DNA from: Manihot esculenta
Lineage: Eukaryota; Streptophyta; Magnoliopsida; Malpighiales; Euphorbiaceae
DNA length: 64,000 nt
Reading direction: 5' to 3'
Assembly (NCBI RefSeq): GCF_001659605.2
Contig: NC_035171.2
Span: 1 to 64,000 of the forward strand
Below the pieces are notes generated by a model. That model saw only the letters and a program-made list of their open reading frames with translations. It was not told the origin of the DNA and did not search any database. Positions 57,601 through 64,000 of the stretch are shown one piece after another (within the stretch, counting starts at the first letter, position 1; each line of letters begins with the position of its first letter). The translations under genes were made by a program, and so were the position numbers.

Positions 57601-60600
57601 TTTTTGTGTTTCTTGCTTAGATGCCACTTATTGCAGTTACATCCATCACTGATGGCTTGAAGAGACTATACATTGAAAAGCTAAGGCCTTTAGAAGCCAC
57701 CTACCGTTTTAATGACTTTGTGTCTCCCTTATTGGTAATTTTTTTTTCAAGTTATTAGCATGAAACAATTACACTTGGTTAATTCTCTCTATACTATCTT
57801 GAATTCTGGTCTTAGTTTGCAAGGTGACTATCAGTTGACTCTTATTGGCTGGTAATTAAACTTTCTATGCAATAGCTATAAGTAACCATCTACATTGACT
57901 TATTTTTCAGACAAACAGTAATTTTGATGCCAAGCCAATGGTTATGCTTTTGGGTCAGTATTCCACTGGCAAAACAACATTCATAAAACATTTACTTAGA
58001 TGTGATTACCCAGGTTGGTTAAGTACTTCCAGTAATCTTGTTTCCTTTTGAATATGTTCACCTTTCTAGACAGCTATCTATATCTTCTTTGGTCTTTGTT
58101 CCCCTCTGAACAGGAGCTCACATTGGACCAGAGCCTACAACTGATAGATTTGTTGTTGTGATGGTATGACTAGTCATATATTTAACTGCATTATTTAAAA
58201 ATTGTTGAAATGAAATAATAAGTCATGCTGGAACCTTTATTTAATTATGGAAACTCAGGTATAGTCCTTTAAATTTAAATTTGTTTTGCTTTAATTATTT
58301 TGTTTGACTAGGATATCAGTTGACTTGTTCAAGCTTTATAACTAGACATCGAGAATCTTTTAATTAAAGGCTGTTTAGTCAGATGTGCATTCAGGAAGTC
58401 AAATACAGAGTTATATTTAAATTAAACTCTATTAGTTATTTAATTAAAGGCTGCAAATTAGCAGTGGTTTTATAATTGAAAAGATTATTGATTTCATTTT
58501 GAGTTCTTACTATAGTTATTTTTAAGAGTTTTACTTTTGTTAATTTTATCTTAATTTCACTCGTGTCTTTATAGAAATTTAATGGGGTCACTTTTCCAAA
58601 AGCAATGTAAGTTTCTATTGTGATGGCAAAGTGATTAGGACATAGTGATTGTTATGCTTGGGTCTTGGCGAGAATGCTTTCCCATAATTGTTTTTTTCAG
58701 TTTCATTGAAGTTTGTTCTAGCTTAAAACTTGTTTTGCTGCAGCAACTAAATTTGTTTTTTATCCTTTGAAATTCATTAGATACAGAAGAAGTCTGTGAA
58801 GTACAAATTTCGCTGATGGAATTTTCAAATCTACCAAGCTATTTCTCCCCAGTACTGGGCTTCATTAACCAACATATAATAAGTGTCATTGACCAACATA
58901 TAATAAGTGTTATTAGATTTCTAAATTTGTGACAACCTAGGTTTGAATCTCTGAAACAGCCTTCTGACTTGTTAATGGTTACTTTTGCTTCCTTCATCAA
59001 TTTTATAATTCATGCTTATCGTGGTAGCATGGTGTTCTTGAAATCAGTCTGGATCTGATGAGAGAAGTATACCTGGGAACACTGTTGCTGTTCATGCAGA
59101 CATGCCGTTTGGTGGCCTGACAACATTTGGAGGGGCGTTCTTATCAAAATTTGAGTGTGCTCAAATGCCACATCCAGTGAGTTAAATTTTGCTTTTAAGT
59201 TAAGTTGACTTGTGTCTATCACCTATTTACTCTGGTATTTATCACAATCACTGTTGTTAATTTGCTTACAGTTGCTAGATGAAATCACAATTGTTGACAC
59301 CCCTGGAGTTCTATCTGGAGAAAAGCAACGAACACAAAGGAGTTATGATTTTACTGGTGTTATATCATGGTTTGCAGCAAAATGTGATCTCATTCTTCTG
59401 TTGTTTGATCCTCATAAGCTTGATATAAGTGATGAGTTCAAGAGAGTAATTGCATCTTTGCGTGGTAATGATGATAAGATCCGTGTTGTTTTAAACAAGG
59501 CGGACCAAGTTGATACACAACAGGTTAGATGTTTCATTCCACAACTGCCTTTACTTTTTAGTGGCAGAAATTTAATAAATATGAACAATTGCTCACTTTC
59601 AAACGTCATTTTATAGTTGATGAGAGTTTATGGGGCACTAATGTGGTCACTTGGAAAAGTTTTAAATACTCCAGAGGTTGTGCGTGTTTACATTGGGTAT
59701 GTCCTTTATCCTTCACACATTATTTTTTCTCATTAACTAAATGTGTCCTCGTACTAGAAAGCTACCATTTCATTAAATATTGTATATTACTTCAATATGT
59801 AGCAGATGGGTGAAAGACGGGATAAAAGGTTTAATGCTTTTGGAGCTTCAGTTTCTACTTGCTTCATGCGATTCACAAACTTGTCATTTTGAGATTTTCT
59901 TTTCTCAACATAAATTCGAAGTTCTCTCATGGGCCACAGTGCTTATTTTTAATTATAACTACCAATTTCCTTTTGGTTGCCTTTTATTGCGTTTGCAGTT
60001 CGTTCAATGACAAGCCTATTAATGAAGAAACTGTCAACCCAATGTTCCGTGAACTTTTTGAAAAAGAACAAGATGATCTTCTCATGGACTTGGTTGATAT
60101 TCCAAAGAAGGCTTGTGATCGGCGTGTATGTATGCTAATGCCCTTTATGATTTTCATTATTTTGGAAATACGCATACTTAAATTCTATCTGTGAATGTCT
60201 TATGTGCTTAGGGCTATGAGTAGGAAATGATGGTTTGTTGTTACTGTAGATAAATGAGTTTGTGAAGCGTGCTAGAGCAGCTAAGATCCATGCCTACATA
60301 ATTAGCCATCTTAAGAAAGAGATGCCTGCCATCATGGGGAAGTCTAAGACTCAACAACGGCTTATTGATAATCTTGAGGCGGAATTTGCAAAGGTCTCTC
60401 TATCCTTCTCCACACTTTGCTTCATTTGTTCCGCATGTGTGTTCGTATTGGTTGAGTGTTTACTTTTCATTGAGCAGGTCCAAAGGGAGCATCATTTACC
60501 AGCTGGAGATTTCCCGAATGTGAATCATTTCAAGGAAGTGTTGAATGGTTATAGCATTGATAAATTTGAGAAATTGAAGCCTAAGATGATACAAGCTGTT

Positions 60601-60663
60601 GATGACATGCTTGGCCATGAAATCCCAGAGCTCCTAAAAAATTTTAGGAATCCGTATGCGTAA
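54654..60663 (+). CDS. EHD-family EH-domain ATPase (endocytosis), 545 aa
   Basis: EHD proteins are dynamin-like ATPases that remodel endocytic membranes; plants have EHD1/EHD2 types with an N-terminal EH domain. Coding exons: 54654-54738, 54835-54914, 55158-55226, 55317-55374, 55978-56033, 56119-56161, 56250-56311, 57621-57734, 57911-58013, 58114-58163, 59048-59176, 59272-59523, 59617-59696, 59999-60125, 60250-60393, 60478-60663; phases join cleanly to 1,638 nt. EF-hand loop DSDGDGRITGND (residues 27-38), P-loop GQYSTGKT (204-211), DTPG (292-295), NKAD (358-361), C-terminal helical domain ending NPYA. All nucleotide-binding motifs are intact, so it is probably functional. The linker in exons 4-7 is the least conserved part. 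Which of EHD1 or EHD2 is not decided. Confidence 0.93.
56466..56646 (+). mobile_element. Copia-type LTR end and primer-binding site in EHD intron 7
   Basis: A 49-bp unit is repeated twice (56466-56514, 56515-56563; two substitutions), then AATATATACAG and CTCTCTTCA, then TGGTATCAAAGCC (56634-56646), which is an initiator tRNA-Met primer site. This is the layout of an LTR end plus PBS. No coding part follows. Confidence 0.55.
57030..57345 (-). pseudogene. Degenerate Ty3/gypsy RNase H fragment in EHD intron 7
   Basis: The minus strand reads AYDQELIGLAKAIKLGGHTYAGR, then DHYSLKYLLEQ, then after a frame change TTSPQQHWIEKLLEFDLQVEY, then EGHLNRVANALSW. This is the RNase H end of a Reina-type gypsy pol, with frameshift and stops. 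It is antisense to the gene and spliced out with the intron. Confidence 0.82.
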
Positions 60664-62091
60664 ATGACTATGGATTGGAAGTGAAAGGGTAGTGAATCAT
60701 TCTATGGTTATTGTTCCTGAATGATGTTTGTTTTGAGAGCGATGGAAACTTTGAAGATATTCGAGATTTGAGCATAATGATAATTCACTTCCTGGGTATT
60801 AATCTTGCTTGTGTTAATTTATTTATAATTTTATATCCAGACTTGAAGCAGATATAACATTGGGCTTGACTATTCTTCATAATAATATGATTAATAATTA
60901 AAACTTTATTAATGGAAAAAAAAAAAATCAAAACTGCCCTCGCCCATTCTTCTCGTCTCTCTTAAATATTGCTCACTTAACCTTCCTTTTCCTTATTCAA
61001 GTCCCTTGCTCTCTCTTTTTGAGTCGTCTCATTCAATTGCATGTGTTTCTATTTGTTGTTATTTGCTAATTTAAGTCCATCCAATCTCTCTTTTTTGCGG
61101 TTGTTATTGCCATAAGTTTTGGGTTATATGTTATGAGTGTCATTTTGTATCATTTGGATTTGTTGAATTTGAGTTGGTTGTATAATTTGGATTTGCTTGT
61201 ATACAACAAACCTGGGGATTAAGTTAATTTTGAATTTCAATAAATTGAATCAAATCAAATCGATTTTTATAGGCTTATTTTGATTTGGTTATTCATATAA
61301 TATTAATTCAGTTCTGATACTACACAAGAATCGTTCAAAGTAGGCTGTAAGCTGTCACTATAGAACCTTATGGCAAGAATATGATAGGTGAGTAACGCGG
61401 TTCCACTTGAGGGAACAAAGATCCGAACACCTCAACACTCGGTTCATCATAGAGACTCGCCTTCCTCTGAATAGGTCAAGTCTTGGTATAAAATTACCAT
61501 TATCAAGCATAGTCTAGTGTATCCCAATTATGCTTGTGATCGTGGGATCATCAATCTATTAGCTAAAAATATCCTTTATCAAGCAGCCGGCTATATTATC
61601 TTCGGATCATTAGAAAATGGTATATTTATTTTCATCTTCTTACTCTAGTATACTGACTTGAGTATTGGACTGGCTATCGTGGGTATTCACCACCTCACGT
61701 TCTCTTTCTTGCAGGTCTAGCCAATCACAGCATAACTCTGTTTTCTGATCACATCATTTGGTTCATTGCCGGGAAATTCATTGAATCCTCTCTGTTCATT
61801 TGGATTATGATCTGTCTCTTACTTTTTTTTCTCGAAAAAAAAATCTCTCTCTTTTCTCTCTCAAAATAGCCAGTAGTTCATAAGTTGCTGCTAATATTGC
61901 TATCAATGAGAGCATCATCATTTCTTCCATCCCTAGCAGTGGATAAAACATGCCCCTAATGGTCAATGAAACATATCTCAATAATCTAAATAACAAGCAA
62001 ATGCTCTAATACATCTAAAAGTTGCAGGCTACCCTCGAACAGCATAAAGTTTAGGGGGAGGCATTAAATATAGCTCTCAGGAGAAGAGAGG
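60664..62091. other. 3' flank of the EHD gene, unassigned
   Basis: The first 200 bp should be the EHD 3' UTR. The rest has no reading frame or repeat that I recognise; a purine run GTTTAGGGGGAGG at about 62049-62061 could be an old polypurine tract. Confidence 0.4.
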
Positions 62092-63933
62092 TGTAACGAC
62101 CCGAAAATCGGACCGCTACTGGCGCTAGGATTCAAATCGACTTAAGGTCGTCGGAACCCATAGCAAGCCTACTATACATCCTGTGTACCTGATAAAAATC
62201 TCATACATGATCATACATTTTCATAAAAATTTAAACTTTTCATATATCAAGTTCGACCTGTGCATGCATCATATACTGCACACATAAAACCCACACTAGA
62301 ACCCTCATCAAATGCTCTAGTATGGTAAACATCACGTGCCTCAAGCTTGGTTCAACATAACTTATCATTAAAACTTTTACATAAAAATCATGATAAACAG
62401 GGATTACAAAACATATACTAGGGCCAAGCATATTTCTAATCCATAAAAGAAATTACATGTCCACTCTATACTATTACATAAGCTATACCAGCTACTATAC
62501 CGACTTCCCGCTCTATCTCTGATCCTGCAAATCTGGGGTTAGGGGAAACGGATAAGCTACAAGAGCCTAGTGAGCAGAACCATAAAAAAACAGTTTAATA
62601 AACATATGCTCATATGAAATGCGTCACATCACAAACAATACACATCAAGGATGGACTTGTCACCAGTAACCCTCTACATATTCCAAATAATGCCCGGCCC
62701 TCGACAGAGCTCCTCAGGACTTCCTCTTAAACATATCATAACATATCCAACTGTGCCAGGGGCATAGAATGGGCAAGCCCTGGTCTTTCCCTTATATCGT
62801 GCCAGGGGCGTAGAATGGACAAGCCCTGGTCTTTCCGTATCATATCCTATCATAACATCTCGAGGGCTAGTGGGTCATCCAACATCCATCCACACCAACA
62901 ATAAATTATGCAATACAGCATATTCGTGAATTCTAATGCAAACATCCTAATACATAGACATGATATTCATGATGCATGAACATGCTTTAAAAGTTTGATT
63001 ACTTTAAAACAATAGATTAGTTTAGTTCTACTCACCTCTGACTGACGCTCGACTACAACTGTAGCAGCTGACTCACTGCTGGCCTCTACGGTCTCTCGGG
63101 TCCGATCCTACACAGGTGGACTCAAGTGAGGGACCAAACACAGCTAAAATGTGACTCCATACAACTCTCCAAAAACCCCCTAAAACATCACAAAACATGC
63201 ATGTAAAACAAGCAAAGGAAGGCTGGGCAGAGGACTTTCGGCGGCACCTTCAGCGGCCGAAGGTCCGCTACAGATCCGAAAGTCGGGGTCCTTCAGGGGC
63301 AGGTTCGGCAGTCGAAACTCCCTTCCAGATTCAAAAGTGCATGCTTTCGGGGGCATGTTAGGCAGCCAAAAGGCTGCCTTCCATGCAGGTTCGGCAGCCG
63401 AACCCTGCTTCGGCGGCCGAATCTGGGTTCTCCAGAATGGCAGAACCCGATTTTGCCTCATGCATTTCAATCCCGAAACTCTCAAACCCTCACTCCCAAC
63501 TTCCTACAACATGCATACTCACTCCAACATGCATAAGGGGTATAAAAACTAGTCTAAAACCCTAATAAACAACAACAATACACAAGAGAGAGCATACACT
63601 CATCAAAACTCAACTCAAAGCCTATAACCTTAGATCTAGCCATATCATGCATTTTTAACCCTTACCCCTTTTAAAACTTACTTAAAACATATAAAAAGGC
63701 AAGGATCTACACTTACCTCTTGAAGATCTAAGGTAGATGCGACCCAAGCTTGGAGTTGAGGAGAAACGGTCTCCCAAACTTTAAAATCTTTGATCCAAGC
63801 TTAAAACTTCAAAAAAATAAACGAAAACTCATGAAAATTTGAAGGAAAAGCATAAAATCATCAAAGGAAAGGCAAGAACTCACCTTTGCCTGAAAATGGA
63901 GAGAGAAACTCCCCCATTTTCGAACTGGAGGCC
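62092..63933 (-). repeat. Tekay LTR (minus), cut by another LTR
   Basis: Starts TGTAACGACCC as the other minus-strand copy. Hairpin units at 62754-62787 and 62798-62833, with six-pair arms CCAGGG/CCCTGG. Palindrome variants at about 63238-63420. The plus-strand LTR at 63934 interrupts it in the promoter region, just before the place where Tekay B has its TATA box. Confidence 0.9.
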
Positions 63934-64000
63934 TGTAATACCCGGCTAGACTCCGGTATCGGAATTCCTACCGTCCGGTGGAATCTCGGATGTCGGAGAC
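63934..64000 (+). repeat. Start of a further Tekay LTR, runs off the window
   Basis: TGTAATACCCGGCTAGACTC matches the 5' end of the Tekay LTRs. Left flank AGGCC would be one copy of its target duplication. Confidence 0.93.

Noticed and set aside
59212..59616. EHD locus as several separate genes
   Set aside because: Splice sites join all pieces into one 545-codon frame with family-typical motifs.
61300..62090. Possible tRNA, rRNA or organelle-derived insert
   Set aside because: No cloverleaf, rRNA string or plastid gene motif could be recognised.

Overview
This window is the left end of a plant chromosome. It opens with about 6.8 kb of Arabidopsis-type telomere repeat (CCCTAAA, C-rich strand reading inward), ends that tract with a uniform block of a variant repeat (CCCTGAA), and then passes directly into a retrotransposon-filled subtelomere. 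The only host genes I can support are two intron-containing genes: a RIN4/NOI-type immune-regulator gene (minus strand, about 44.5-46.15 kb) and an EHD-type EH-domain ATPase gene (plus strand, 54.65-60.66 kb, 16 coding exons, 545 codons). Gene and element content indicate a dicot; I cannot fix the species.

Layout: 1-7111 telomere. 7112-14584 Ty3/gypsy Tekay/Del-like element A, which has lost its 5' LTR to the telomere. 14585-20995 Athila-like element 1 (deleted gag/pol), carrying element A at its left and a solo Tekay LTR (15584-17860, 5-bp duplication AAAGC). 20996-37709 Athila-like element 2 (integrase, env-like ORF, 3' LTR), split by a complete Ty1/copia SIRE-like element (22329-33336, 5-bp duplication TAGGG). 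37710-38262 LTR fragment of a third family (X). 38263-41922 Tekay element B (minus; gag stub, primer-binding site, 5' LTR). 41923-44500 AT-rich sequence with a 5'-truncated LINE. 44503-46149 RIN4-like gene. 46150-53830 more repeats, including the 3' part of a Tat-like element with an antisense ORF and a solo Tekay LTR. 54654-60663 EHD gene. 60664-62091 unassigned. 62092-64000 two Tekay LTRs in opposite orientation, one inside the other.

The repeats between 7 and 39.5 kb form one nested stack: Tekay B holds LTR X, which holds Athila 2, which holds Athila 1, which holds Tekay A. Every member except the later solo LTR and copia insertions lacks its left side. This is what is expected if the chromosome broke inside the innermost element and was capped by telomere.

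The most unusual signals are non-coding. (i) A 13-bp palindrome, TTCGGC(C/G)GCCGAA, containing an ERF-type GCC box, is clustered just upstream of the TATA boxes of two unrelated superfamilies (Tekay and SIRE), and again at an apparent internal promoter of the SIRE third ORF. (ii) Short hairpins repeated in the Tekay LTRs carry compensatory base changes. (iii) The SIRE third ORF appears to have its own promoter, leader exon and intron.
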